Source of the DNA: Acidimicrobiia bacterium
GTDB lineage: Bacteria > Actinomycetota > Acidimicrobiia > Acidimicrobiales > SKKL01
DNA: 64,000 bases
Assembly: GCA_041676705.1 (NCBI GenBank)
Contig: JBAYRL010000002.1
Location: 310,001 to 374,000, forward strand
Direction of reading: 5' to 3'
Position 1 is the stretch's first letter. The number at the start of each line of letters is the position of its first letter. Made by a program: the position numbers and the translations under genes. Below, one piece after another: positions 33,457-42,075 of this stretch. A model generated the notes under the pieces. It worked only from the letters and a program-made list of their open reading frames with translations, was not told the DNA's origin and searched no databases.

Positions 33457-34476
33457 CTAGCCAGCGGCCAGCAATTCAAGAATTTGAACCGCGTTTAAGG
33501 CCGCACCTTTGCGAAGGTTGTCGCTCGAAACGAACAGCGCCAAACCATTCTCGAACACTTCATCGCTGCGAATACGACCCACCAAGCTGACATCGTCGCC
33601 AGTGGCGGCCAGAGGCGTCGGCACATCAACCAAACGCACTCCCGGGGCTTGTCCAAGAATTTCCTTAGCTTGCTCAGGAGTTATGGGGCGTTCAAAATCG
33701 GCGCTAACGGCCAGTGAATGGCCGGTGTAGACCGGGACTCGAACGCAGGTTCCAGTAACCCGAAGACCCGGAATATCGAGAATTTTACGGCTTTCGTTCC
33801 GCAGCTTTTGCTCTTCGTCAGTTTCACCAAGCCCATCGTCAACAAACGAGCCGGCCTGGGGCAACACGTTAAATGCGATGGGACCAGGGAACACATTAAA
33901 CTGGGGATAGTGCAAGGCCTCACCGTTGAAGGCCAACTGGGCTGAATCGCCGGCTAACTTTTGCACCTGCTCGGCTAATTCACTCACTCCAGAAAGACCA
34001 GCCCCTGAAACCGCTTGATAGGTGCTAACCACCATGGCCCGTAAACCGGCCTCTCGATGCAGGGCCTTCATGGCGGGCATAGCCGCCATAGTGGTGCAGT
34101 TAGGGTTAGCAATAATGCCTTTTGGCCGATTGGTAATCGCCTCGGGGTTTACCTCCGAGACCACCAGCGGCACTTCGGGGTCCATCCGAAAAGCTGAAGA
34201 GTTGTCGATTACCACCACTCCTTGACCCGCTACTTTTTCAGCAATGGCGCGTGAGGTTGTGGCTCCGGCCGAGAACATTGCGGCGTCAAGACCAGTGAAA
34301 TCGGCGGTGGTGGCGTTTTCGACGGTGACCTCTTGTCCGTCGAACTTTATGGTTTGCCCGGCTGAGCGCTCGGAAGCAAAGAAACGAATTTCTTCGTAAG
34401 GAAATTCTCTTTCAACAAGAAGTTTACGCATGACGCTACCGACTTGGCCGGTAGCTCCGACAAGGCCAATTTTCAT
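33457..34476 (-). CDS. asd: Aspartate-semialdehyde dehydrogenase
   Basis: NADPH-dependent reduction of aspartyl phosphate to aspartate semialdehyde, the branch point to lysine, threonine and methionine. Rossmann start KIGLVGATGQVGSVM at residues 2-16, catalytic Cys127 in ANPNCTTMA, substrate-binding TYQAVSGAGL. 339 aa, normal. Stands 35 bases after lysC on the same strand. Confidence 0.96.
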   Translation of the reverse strand: MKIGLVGATGQVGSVMRKLLVEREFPYEEIRFFASERSAGQTIKFDGQEVTVENATTADFTGLDAAMFSAGATTSRAIAEKVAGQGVVVIDNSSAFRMDPEVPLVVSEVNPEAITNRPKGIIANPNCTTMAAMPAMKALHREAGLRAMVVSTYQAVSGAGLSGVSELAEQVQKLAGDSAQLAFNGEALHYPQFNVFPGPIAFNVLPQAGSFVDDGLGETDEEQKLRNESRKILDIPGLRVTGTCVRVPVYTGHSLAVSADFERPITPEQAKEILGQAPGVRLVDVPTPLAATGDDVSLVGRIRSDEVFENGLALFVSSDNLRKGAALNAVQILELLAAG

Positions 34477-34511
34477 AGTTTCAAGGCTATAGGCCTACGG
34501 CGGGGGAAGCA

Positions 34512-35729
34512 CTAGCCGCCGAGCTCAAAAGCTTCGTGCAAAACACTGACTGCGTCTTCCAGCCGGTCTTGACGCACGACGCAGCTGATTCTGATGGCCG
34601 AGGTAGAAATCATTTCAATGTTGATGTTGTTGGCGGCCAACGTTTCAAAGACCTTGGCGGCCACACCTGGATTCGACTTCATTCCAGCGCCTATTACGCT
34701 GACCCGACCCACATTGTCATCCACGATGATCTCGTGCTTGCCGCCGAATTCGCCGAGCAGCGGCTCGAGAACTTCTAACGATCGGGACACATCATCAAAA
34801 GGTTGGGTGAAGGAAATGTCAGTGACCCCATCCGCGCTCACGTTCTGCACGATCACGTCAACGTTCACGTCAATTTCTGCCAAGGCTCTGAAAAGTCGGG
34901 CCGCGATCCCCGGTTCGTCGGGTACCCCAGTGACCGTTATTTTGGCTTCTGATGCGTCGTGAGTTACCGCAGAAATAATGGCGTCTTCCATTTGGGGGTC
35001 CTCCTCAACGACCCAAGTACCCGGTTCCCAGGTGAATGCAGAACGAACGTGGAGTTTGACCCCGTGATTTCGCGCGTACTCAACGGAACGCATCGCAGGT
35101 TTAGGACAGCCTGAAGCCGTCATTTCAAGCAGTTCGTCGAATGAAACCTTGTCCATTCGTTTGGCCGATGGCACCACTCGCGGATCAGCGTTAAATACTC
35201 CCGAAACGTCGGTATAAAGTTCGCACGAATCGGCACCTAGGGCGGCCGCTAAAGCAACGGCTGTGGTGTCAGAGCCACCACGACCCAAGAACGTCACGTC
35301 TCGATCCGTTGAAACACCTTGCGAACCACCCACCACTGGCACCGCGCCACCATCGAGCGAGGCGCGAATACGATCCGGTCGCAGTTCTAAAATCTTGGCG
35401 TTGCTATGGGTGGTATCGGTGATAAAGCCAGCTTGGCTACCGGTGAACGATTCGGCCTTAACACCCATGTCGGCTAGCGCCATGCAAACCAAAGCGGTGG
35501 CCTTTCGCTCACCACTAGTAATCAGCATGTCCATCTCACGGCCAGGACGAGTCTTTGAAACATCGGCCGCAAGGCGTAACAATTCGTCGGTTTCTTTGCC
35601 CATAGCACTTACCACCAGCACCACCTGATCACCGTGTCGCAAGGTGCGGGCCACATGGTCAGCAACCTCACGAATACGCTCAGGGTCGGCCACCGAAGTG
35701 CCACCAAATTTCTGAACTACGAGAGCCAC
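34512..35729 (-). CDS. lysC: Aspartokinase
   Basis: First step of the aspartate pathway. Kinase domain opens with VVQKFGGTSVADPERI (residues 4-19) and has LGRGGSDTTAVALAAAL and YTDVSGVFNADPR. Two C-terminal ACT domains (from about residues 265 and 345) bind feedback effectors such as Lys and Thr; the ITVTGVPDEPGIAARLF and VSVIGAGMKSNPGVAAKVF segments mark them. 405 aa. Operon lysC-asd. An internal start for a separate beta subunit is common in this family but was not located. Confidence 0.97.
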   Translation of the reverse strand: MALVVQKFGGTSVADPERIREVADHVARTLRHGDQVVLVVSAMGKETDELLRLAADVSKTRPGREMDMLITSGERKATALVCMALADMGVKAESFTGSQAGFITDTTHSNAKILELRPDRIRASLDGGAVPVVGGSQGVSTDRDVTFLGRGGSDTTAVALAAALGADSCELYTDVSGVFNADPRVVPSAKRMDKVSFDELLEMTASGCPKPAMRSVEYARNHGVKLHVRSAFTWEPGTWVVEEDPQMEDAIISAVTHDASEAKITVTGVPDEPGIAARLFRALAEIDVNVDVIVQNVSADGVTDISFTQPFDDVSRSLEVLEPLLGEFGGKHEIIVDDNVGRVSVIGAGMKSNPGVAAKVFETLAANNINIEMISTSAIRISCVVRQDRLEDAVSVLHEAFELGG

Positions 35730-35901
35730 GCAGTTGACGCTAGCAACCCGACCACCATTTCCTCACTTCCGCTGACCGAAGGAAGCCGAACTTACCCGCC
35801 AATCGCCATCAAGTTTCGATGCGACCAACATGACCCAAGAATTGCTGGGAAGACGACCGGTATTTCCACACCTCCTCTAAGCGTTGCTAGCGTTTCGGGC
35901 T

Positions 35902-36726
35902 ATGTCTCCTAGCCCTAAACGTCAACGTCAACGAGAACGCCAACAACAAGCCCGTGCCCAAGCTGCGGTAGAAGAAAAGAAACAGCAGCAAAAGCGTACC
36001 TGGCTGGGCATCGGCGGCATTGTGGCCTTAGTAGTGGTTCTTGCTCTGGCCTTCTCGATTTTTGGTGGAGGAAACGACTCCAAGAGTGACGACGAGGGTG
36101 CCGCCACTAGCACCACCACTGCTGGCACCGATAATGACACTGACGACGTAGAGTGCCCACCCGAAGATGGTGCCTCTGAACCCCGATTGAACTTTCCATC
36201 CTCACCTCCGAATTGTTTAGAAGACGGGGCCAACTACGAAGCCGTCTTCGACACGACCGCTGGGGAAATTCGCGTTGCACTAAATAGCGACGACACCCCA
36301 GGGACAGTGAACAACTTCGTGTTCTTGGCGCGTTACGGCTACTACGACGGTACCGAGATCTTCCGTTCCGATCCTTCCATCGATATTTTGCAGGGCGGTG
36401 CTCCTCACACCAACTCAGCCTCTGACCCTGGACCTGGCTACACGATTGCCGATGAAGGCAGTGACTGGACCTATGAACCTGGTGATCTGGTGATGGCCCG
36501 CACCGCTGCCCCCGACTCGGCAGGTGCCCAGTTCTTCTTCTCGACCGGCGACAACACCGCCAACTTGAATAGCCAAGGTACCTACGTGGTCTTTGGCAAA
36601 ACCACGGCGGGTCTCGACGTGTTGGAGGCCATTATGGACACTCACGAAGATGACCCCTCAAGCGGCCTTGGTGGTCACCCCAATCCCGTTCCGGTGATCA
36701 ACAAGGTGACCATCGTCCAAAACTAA
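35902..36726 (+). CDS. Cyclophilin-type peptidyl-prolyl isomerase with membrane anchor
   Basis: A basic, Gln/Arg-rich N-terminus, a transmembrane helix (about 36-55, WLGIGGIVALVVVLALAF), a Ser/Thr/Asp/Glu linker, and a cyclophilin domain (about 105-274). Active-site residues seen: Arg in GTEIFRSDP, ILQGGAP, AGAQFFFST. The ATG at 35902 is preferred to the upstream TTG at 35884. It probably folds exported proteins at the outer face. Stop is followed at once by a 16-base palindrome. Confidence 0.88.
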   Translation: MSPSPKRQRQRERQQQARAQAAVEEKKQQQKRTWLGIGGIVALVVVLALAFSIFGGGNDSKSDDEGAATSTTTAGTDNDTDDVECPPEDGASEPRLNFPSSPPNCLEDGANYEAVFDTTAGEIRVALNSDDTPGTVNNFVFLARYGYYDGTEIFRSDPSIDILQGGAPHTNSASDPGPGYTIADEGSDWTYEPGDLVMARTAAPDSAGAQFFFSTGDNTANLNSQGTYVVFGKTTAGLDVLEAIMDTHEDDPSSGLGGHPNPVPVINKVTIVQN

Positions 36727-36742
36727 AAAGCTAGCTAGCTTT
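36727..36742 (+). terminator. Palindrome after the cyclophilin gene
   Basis: AAAGCTAGCTAGCTTT begins directly after the stop codon. It is a perfect palindrome without loop, followed by CTACC, so a terminator role is weak. Confidence 0.35.
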
Positions 36743-36831
36743 CTACCTAGTGCTGGTCGGCTCTTTCGCCAATTGCTCTTTCGGGTGCTCTTTCGGGTGC
36801 TCTGTCGAGGAACCGCTAAGCGGAGATTGTT

Positions 36832-37518
36832 TTAAGTCAAGGGCGGCAACGCGTTGAGATCGGCCGTGTGGCCGCCCACGTAAACATGCACGGCACCAGC
36901 ACCTTCGCTAGACCAGCCAGCATCACTTCGGTGGATAAGAGCGCTACGGCGTTCCACCCCAACCACTGGCATGCCTGGGGGTGCCAAATCGATGGTCCGA
37001 TGGACCTTGTCGCTTGACCATTCATCAAAGCCGGGAATCATGGTAAAGCCGTCGAGCAAGGCCAAACCTTGGGTGAAAGCACCACCACGAGTATCAACCA
37101 TGTGCCGGAAGAGAACACTGCCACTCGCCGCGGAGGCCGCCAACACATTCCCGGCATGCCACGTAGCGATTATGGCTTCTAGAGCCAACGAATCGCTTAG
37201 GACCGAGCGAACATGCATGGGGGAACCACCGCTTGACCCGCCGCCCAGATAAACGAATCGGGCTTCAGCGATGACTTCGGCTGTACTGGGGTTCATGGCG
37301 TCGCGTCGGCTGTAAAGCTCGGGTGCCACCACCTTGGCGCCAAGCCCCGAAAAATAAGCTTCAGCACGCTCCACCAAGGCTTTCGGATTCTCGTAGGCAG
37401 CCGCCGTAGTTAGCACTACCACGGTGTCGGTGTTGGCATCTTCAAGCAGAGCAGCATCAAAATCACAGCCGTCGCTCCACTCGTCTCCGCCCACCAGGCA
37501 TAACGGCCCTTTGCTCAT
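36832..37518 (-). CDS. Peptidase S51/type 1 glutamine amidotransferase-like protein
   Basis: 228-residue protein of the peptidase E/cyanophycinase fold. FVYLGGGSSGGSPM at about residues 88-101 and the LAASAASGSVLF elbow replace the GTSAGA nucleophile motif of active enzymes, so activity is uncertain (a Ser remains in the elbow). C-terminal HVYVGGHTADL. The ATG at 37518 with GAGG upstream fits best; it lies 11 bases after the upstream gene's stop and is co-transcribed. Confidence 0.75.
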   Translation of the reverse strand: MSKGPLCLVGGDEWSDGCDFDAALLEDANTDTVVVLTTAAAYENPKALVERAEAYFSGLGAKVVAPELYSRRDAMNPSTAEVIAEARFVYLGGGSSGGSPMHVRSVLSDSLALEAIIATWHAGNVLAASAASGSVLFRHMVDTRGGAFTQGLALLDGFTMIPGFDEWSSDKVHRTIDLAPPGMPVVGVERRSALIHRSDAGWSSEGAGAVHVYVGGHTADLNALPPLT

Positions 37519-37529
37519 TTTCAATAACC

Positions 37530-38162
37530 TCAACCTTCGCTTGTCTTAGATCCCGTTACTGCTGTCTTGACTGCGTGTTCGGGCACTAGCTGCTCGTCAG
37601 TATTCGCCTTAGTGGCACGGCCTTGCACCCAAGAAGAACTCGCCAAGCCCACGTTGGGAATAAAGAACCGCTCAAGGTCGGTCACCACCAACCCAGCTTG
37701 GCGCATAAGCGCGGGCATGTCGTGATTCGGCCACCAACCGCTGCGTCTATACGCCCAACGCGCCAGCCGCATTGCTAGGTGGCGGCGAATTCCCGAGCTA
37801 AGGCTAGGTTCCACGAAGTAGACGGCTCCGGTGTCACCCAATAGCGGCATCAGCGAAGCCAAAGCCGCGGCAACATCGGATTGGCTACCCAGCCAACCAA
37901 TTGACACCACGTTTGTACCGGTGGTTGCCTCGGTCGTCACTTGGCTAATCGGCCCGGTGCTCATCGGCCGCATTCCCAAAGCTGGAAGAGTGTCGTGTGG
38001 AACCAGCAGCTCGGTGGTGTAATTTCGCGCCGGACCTATGAGCTCTAGTACTGACGAATCGGATTCAATCGTTATCGCGCTTCGGCGACGCGCCAATTCG
38101 TTGGTGATATGTCGCAGCGGGAACGGTTTGGCCACGCCGCTAGAAAGAGCGAGTAGGTCCAC
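37530..38162 (-). CDS. Methyltransferase-like hypothetical protein
   Basis: 210 residues with the layout of the C-terminal part of class I SAM-dependent methyltransferases (SLMPLLGDTGAVYFVEPSL, then MRQAGLVVTDLERFFIPNV), but no glycine-rich SAM-binding motif GxGxG is seen at the N-terminus, so it is degenerate or another fold. Operon with the S51-like gene. Function not assigned. Confidence 0.55.
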   Translation of the reverse strand: MDLLALSSGVAKPFPLRHITNELARRRSAITIESDSSVLELIGPARNYTTELLVPHDTLPALGMRPMSTGPISQVTTEATTGTNVVSIGWLGSQSDVAAALASLMPLLGDTGAVYFVEPSLSSGIRRHLAMRLARWAYRRSGWWPNHDMPALMRQAGLVVTDLERFFIPNVGLASSSWVQGRATKANTDEQLVPEHAVKTAVTGSKTSEG

Positions 38163-38239
38163 AACTACACGCTAGCTTGTGAATGTAATTGGTGGTCGAT
38201 TAGGCATCCACAACGGTTCCATAACTAGCCTTCGTAGCC

Positions 38240-39094
38240 ATGGGGAACCTAACTGTTGGTATTGTTGGATCAGGCATCATGGGCTCGGGTATCGCGGAGG
38301 TTGCCGCCAAGGCTGGCCATACCGTTATCCTGCGCAGCCGCAAGCAAGAATCGGCTGATGCGATGATCGCTGGACTAGAAAAATCTTTGGCTCGGCAGGT
38401 GGAGCGTGGCCGTCTTGAAGGCGATGCCCGCGACGAAATTGTTAGCCGCGTTAGCGCCACCGCGAATCTGGCCGATTTGGCTGATTGCGATTTGGTAATC
38501 GAGTCAATCGTTGAAGATCTTGACACTAAGCTGGGCCTGTTTCGCGAGCTCGATGAAATTGTAAAAGCCGATGCAATTTTGGCCACCAACACCTCTACCT
38601 TGCCGGTAGTGGAAATGGCTGTGGCCACCAATCGGCCCGACAAAGTTGTCGGTGTGCACTTCTTTAACCCGGCACCAGCCATGAAGTTGGTGGAGATCAT
38701 TGCGCCACTAACGGCTTCGGAAGAAACGGTGAAGTCGGTTACCGAATTTGCCGCTGGTTGTGGCAAAGACCCGGTACAAGTTAAAGACCGTGCCGGTTTT
38801 ATTGTTAACGCCCTGTTGTTCCCCTATCTGAACAACGCGGTGGCCATGTTGGAAGCTGGCACCGCTAATCGGGAAGATATCGACACCGCCATGAAGGGTG
38901 GCTGCAACTTCCCCATGGGTCCACTTGAGCTGTTGGACCTGGTTGGCCTCGACACGTCACTTTCTATCTTGGAAGCACTTTACGCTGAGTTTGGCGACCC
39001 GAACTTCGCACCACATCCTCGCTTACGTCGCATGGTTTCCGCCGGAGTTCTGGGCCGTAAGAGCGGCTCAGGCTTCTACGACTACAAGAGATAA
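38240..39094 (+). CDS. 3-hydroxybutyryl-CoA dehydrogenase
   Basis: NAD(P)-dependent oxidation/reduction between 3-hydroxybutyryl-CoA and acetoacetyl-CoA. N-terminal GIVGSGIMGSGIAEVAAKAG dinucleotide fold, then VIESIVEDLDTK, the active-site histidine region VGVHFFNPAPAMKLVEI, and KDRAGFIVNALLFPYLNNA at the domain boundary. 284 aa as usual. Supplies the step after thiolase in the ethylmalonyl-CoA or butyrate route. A terminator follows at 39174. Confidence 0.94.
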   Translation: MGNLTVGIVGSGIMGSGIAEVAAKAGHTVILRSRKQESADAMIAGLEKSLARQVERGRLEGDARDEIVSRVSATANLADLADCDLVIESIVEDLDTKLGLFRELDEIVKADAILATNTSTLPVVEMAVATNRPDKVVGVHFFNPAPAMKLVEIIAPLTASEETVKSVTEFAAGCGKDPVQVKDRAGFIVNALLFPYLNNAVAMLEAGTANREDIDTAMKGGCNFPMGPLELLDLVGLDTSLSILEALYAEFGDPNFAPHPRLRRMVSAGVLGRKSGSGFYDYKR

Positions 39095-39173
39095 CAAAGG
39101 CCCTAGCTGGGGCCGCAAAGGCCCAGGCAGCAGGCACCAAATAGGTTGTTGACTATCGTTAAAGACTATTGAT

Positions 39174-39211
39174 GGGGGTAGCACCGGTTTCGGTCTACCC
39201 CCGCTTTGTTT
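39174..39211 (+). terminator. Intrinsic terminator after the dehydrogenase gene
   Basis: GGGGGTAG - 13 bases - CTACCCCC followed by GCTTTGTTT. Strong 8-bp stem. Confidence 0.75.
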
Positions 39212-39299
39212 AGCTCGCTGCGACTTTAAATGAGCCAGCAGCCACACTTTGGTGGCTCGCGAGGTGACAGAGCAGGCAATTAGGGCAGACAATAGAAGC

Positions 39300-41276
39300 A
39301 TGAGCCACCAGCGCCATGAGCTAAGCCACCGTGAACCCGACCGTCCGTGGATGATGCGGACCTATTCGGGGCACTCCACCGCCAAAGCCTCGAACGAGCT
39401 TTACCGCACCAACCTAGCCAAGGGTCAAACCGGCCTATCAATCGCCTTCGACCTTCCCACGCAAACTGGTTACAACCCTGACGCCCACGAGTCGCTAGGC
39501 GAGGTGGGCAAGGTTGGTGTACCAGTGGTGCACCTTGGGCACATGCAGCAGCTTCTTGAGGGCATCCCTGTCGACCAGATGAACACCTCGATGACGATCA
39601 ACGCCACCGCGGCTTGGTTGTTAGGGCTTTACGTAGCCAATGCTGAACGCCAGGGGGTGGCCTCAGAAGCGCTGCGCGGCACCACCCAGAATGACATCGT
39701 GAAGGAATACCTGAGCCGGGGCACCTACATCTTCCCACCCGAGCCTTCAAAGCGGCTGATTGTAGACATGGTGGCGTATTGTTCCGAGAACATTCCGCAC
39801 TGGAACCCCATGAACGTCTGCAGCTACCACCTTCAAGAAGCTGGGGCGACGCCGGTCCAAGAAATTGCTTACGCCTTGGCCACTGCCATTGACGTGCTTG
39901 ATGCAGTCCGCGAGTCGGGCCAAGTTCCACCAGAGCGTTTCTCGGCGGTGGTGGCTTCGATCTCGTTTTTCGTGAACGCTGGTATCCGTTTTGTGGAAGA
40001 AACCTGCAAAATGCGCGCCTTCACTCAAATGTGGGACCGCATCACGTTGGAACGTTATGGCGTAACCGACCCTAAGGCACGGCGTTTCCGTTATGGAGTT
40101 CAGGTGAACAGCCTCGGCCTAACCGAGGCGCAACCAGAAAACAATGTGCAGCGGATTGTGCTTGAAGCCTTGGGCGTGACGTTATCGAAAGATGCCCGTG
40201 CCCGTTCTTTGCAGCTACCGGCCTGGAACGAGGCTTTGGGGTTGCCGCGACCCTGGGACCAGCAATGGTCGTTACGTATTCAACAAGTACTGGCTTTCGA
40301 AACCGACTTGTTGGAGTACGACGACATTTTCGCTGGTTCCCACGTGATCGAAGCCAAGACCGCTGAGCTTATCGACGCTGCTCAAGCCGAGCTAGACGAG
40401 GTTCTAGCTTTGGGCGGTGCTTTCGCGGCCATTGAGGAATTGAAGGGCCGCCTTGTTTCATCGCACGCGGAACGCATGCGGCGCATTGAAAGTGGTGAGC
40501 TGCCGATTGTGGGAGTGAACCGATTTACCGAAACGGCACCGTCGCCCTTAGGCGGCGAAGAAAGCATCATGCGGGTTGATCCAGCCGTCGCCAACCAAAT
40601 GGTTGCCGATTTAGAAGAGTGGCGCTCAACTCGTAACAACGAAGCCGTGGCCGACGCGCTGGCCGAGCTGAAGCGGGTGCTTGGCACCAATGAAAACGTT
40701 ATGCCCGCCACCATTGCTTTCGCCCACGCTGGGGGCACAACCGGGGAATGGGCGAACGCGCTGCGAGAAGTGTTCGGAGAATATCGAGCACCAACTGGGG
40801 TGGCGGCGGCCACAGGGGTAGGCAAAATGGGCGAAACATTAGCGTCGGTTGCAGAACGGGTCCGTGCACTACCTGGTGGACCTCCGCGTTTCTTGGTGGC
40901 CAAGCCGGGCCTTGATGGTCATTCCAACGGAGCGGAACAAATCGCGGTGGCGGCCCGAGACGCTGGCATGGAAGTGATCTATCAAGGCATCCGGCTAACA
41001 CCGGAACAAATTGTGGCCGTGGCTCGCGACGAAGACGTTGACGTAATTGGTCTGTCGATCCTCTCAGGAAGCCATATGGAGCTAATCCCAACCGTGGTGA
41101 AGCTGCTGGCTGAAGAGGGTGTCGAGGCACCGGTTGTTGTGGGCGGCATCATCCCCGAAGAAGACCGTCCGGTGTTGCTGCAAAACGGTGTGGCCGCGGT
41201 GTACACCCCGAAAGATTTCGAATTGGCTGCCATAATGGCTGATGTTTTAGAGCTGGCCCGTGCTCGTCGTGGCTGA
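39300..41276 (+). CDS. Ethylmalonyl-CoA mutase (MeaA type), B12-dependent
   Basis: Coenzyme B12 mutase. A TIM-barrel catalytic domain (about 1-500) is followed by the B12-binding domain with LDGHSNGAEQIAVAARDAGM (DxHxxG) and LSILSGSHMELIPTV (about 530-640). From the pattern I remember of actinobacterial MeaA (WMMRTYSGHSTAKASNELYR, FDLPTQTGYNPDAHE, TTQNDIVKEYLSRGT, SSHAERMRRIESG) it fits ethylmalonyl-CoA mutase better than methylmalonyl-CoA mutase, and the genome neighbourhood (crotonyl-CoA reductase, epimerase) agrees. Start ATG 39300; TTG 39249 gives an unlikely extension. 658 aa. The specific substrate is inferred. Confidence 0.88.
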   Translation: MSHQRHELSHREPDRPWMMRTYSGHSTAKASNELYRTNLAKGQTGLSIAFDLPTQTGYNPDAHESLGEVGKVGVPVVHLGHMQQLLEGIPVDQMNTSMTINATAAWLLGLYVANAERQGVASEALRGTTQNDIVKEYLSRGTYIFPPEPSKRLIVDMVAYCSENIPHWNPMNVCSYHLQEAGATPVQEIAYALATAIDVLDAVRESGQVPPERFSAVVASISFFVNAGIRFVEETCKMRAFTQMWDRITLERYGVTDPKARRFRYGVQVNSLGLTEAQPENNVQRIVLEALGVTLSKDARARSLQLPAWNEALGLPRPWDQQWSLRIQQVLAFETDLLEYDDIFAGSHVIEAKTAELIDAAQAELDEVLALGGAFAAIEELKGRLVSSHAERMRRIESGELPIVGVNRFTETAPSPLGGEESIMRVDPAVANQMVADLEEWRSTRNNEAVADALAELKRVLGTNENVMPATIAFAHAGGTTGEWANALREVFGEYRAPTGVAAATGVGKMGETLASVAERVRALPGGPPRFLVAKPGLDGHSNGAEQIAVAARDAGMEVIYQGIRLTPEQIVAVARDEDVDVIGLSILSGSHMELIPTVVKLLAEEGVEAPVVVGGIIPEEDRPVLLQNGVAAVYTPKDFELAAIMADVLELARARRG

Positions 41277-41306
41277 TTTTCCTCTGAGCGCAGCCCCTTT
41301 ACCCTG

Positions 41307-41312
41307 TATACT
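41307..41312 (+). promoter_or_regulatory. -10 box of the GGDEF-like gene
   Basis: TATACT ends 8 bases before ATG 41321, so transcription would begin at or next to the start codon: a leaderless gene. No -35 consensus recognised. Confidence 0.5.
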
Positions 41313-41320
41313 GGCCAGCC

Positions 41321-42019
41321 ATGGGTGAGAACCGGTCGACAATAGCTATTGCTGGTATGGCACTGGGCGTTACAGGCGGACTTGTGGCCTTAAAACGAGG
41401 CGCTATTGTGCCTGGGGCCTTAGCCATTGTTGGTGCTGCTTTGGCCGGCAAGGCAGCCTTAGATGCCATCGAAGATTCCGTAGAAACGGCCACTTCACCC
41501 GCCTACGATCTACCTAGCGACGCTCGGCTGTTGAACCTGCAATCTGGACTGTTCTCGGAAGATTATTTCTTAGCGACCTTAGATGCCAGGGTGTCAACCG
41601 CTCGGCGCCACCTACGGCCTCTAAGCATTGTGTTTATTGAGTTCAGCGCTGCTTCTAGAGGCAGCGACAGCGAAGACGCACCCAAAGTTCGGGTAACTCC
41701 AGGGCGTTCCATTGCTGGTGCCATTGTGGCTACGTTGCGTGAAGCCGACACCGCCTGTCATCTAGACAACGGCCAGGTGGCGCTGGTGCTCGAAGAAACT
41801 CCTGAAGATGGTGCTGTGTGGACCGTGGAGCGGATGCGGCGACAGTTGTCAGTTGATGACCCGACTATTACTGTGCACGCCGGTGTGGCTGCTTACCCAG
41901 CCCAGGCTCTCGATGCCGACACCTTGGTTTCAGCCGCTAGGGAAGCCTTGGACGAGGCCCTGACCTCGCCTGAAGGCCGAATTCAGCTGGCACCTAGTTT
42001 GGCAGCCGAAACGGCCTAG
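41321..42019 (+). CDS. Membrane protein with degenerate GGDEF-like domain
   Basis: Two short hydrophobic segments near the N-terminus (AIAGMALGVTGGLVAL; GALAIVGAALAGKAAL), then a domain with the GGDEF layout (LQSGLFSEDYFLATLDARV, READTACHLDNGQVALVLEE, VHAGVAAYPAQA). The catalytic GGDEF is replaced by DNGQV, so it should not make c-di-GMP. Might be a sensor or scaffold. 232 aa. Confidence 0.7.
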   Translation: MGENRSTIAIAGMALGVTGGLVALKRGAIVPGALAIVGAALAGKAALDAIEDSVETATSPAYDLPSDARLLNLQSGLFSEDYFLATLDARVSTARRHLRPLSIVFIEFSAASRGSDSEDAPKVRVTPGRSIAGAIVATLREADTACHLDNGQVALVLEETPEDGAVWTVERMRRQLSVDDPTITVHAGVAAYPAQALDADTLVSAAREALDEALTSPEGRIQLAPSLAAETA

Positions 42020-42075
42020 GTTCGCTCAAATAGTTCATGACCGCTACCAGGTTCAGCTGCATCAGATCTGGGGTG

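Noticed and set aside
36755..36800. Short tandem repeats GCTCTTTCGGGT after the cyclophilin gene
   Set aside because: Two to three imperfect copies in a 100-base gap; likely slippage without function.
38200..38766. Minus-strand frame of 188 codons
   Set aside because: Exact antisense of the 3-hydroxybutyryl-CoA dehydrogenase gene; Ser/Thr/Ala-rich composition typical of antisense frames.
40382..41130. Long minus-strand frames opposite the mutase gene
   Set aside because: Shadows of a well-recognised B12-dependent mutase; no motifs.
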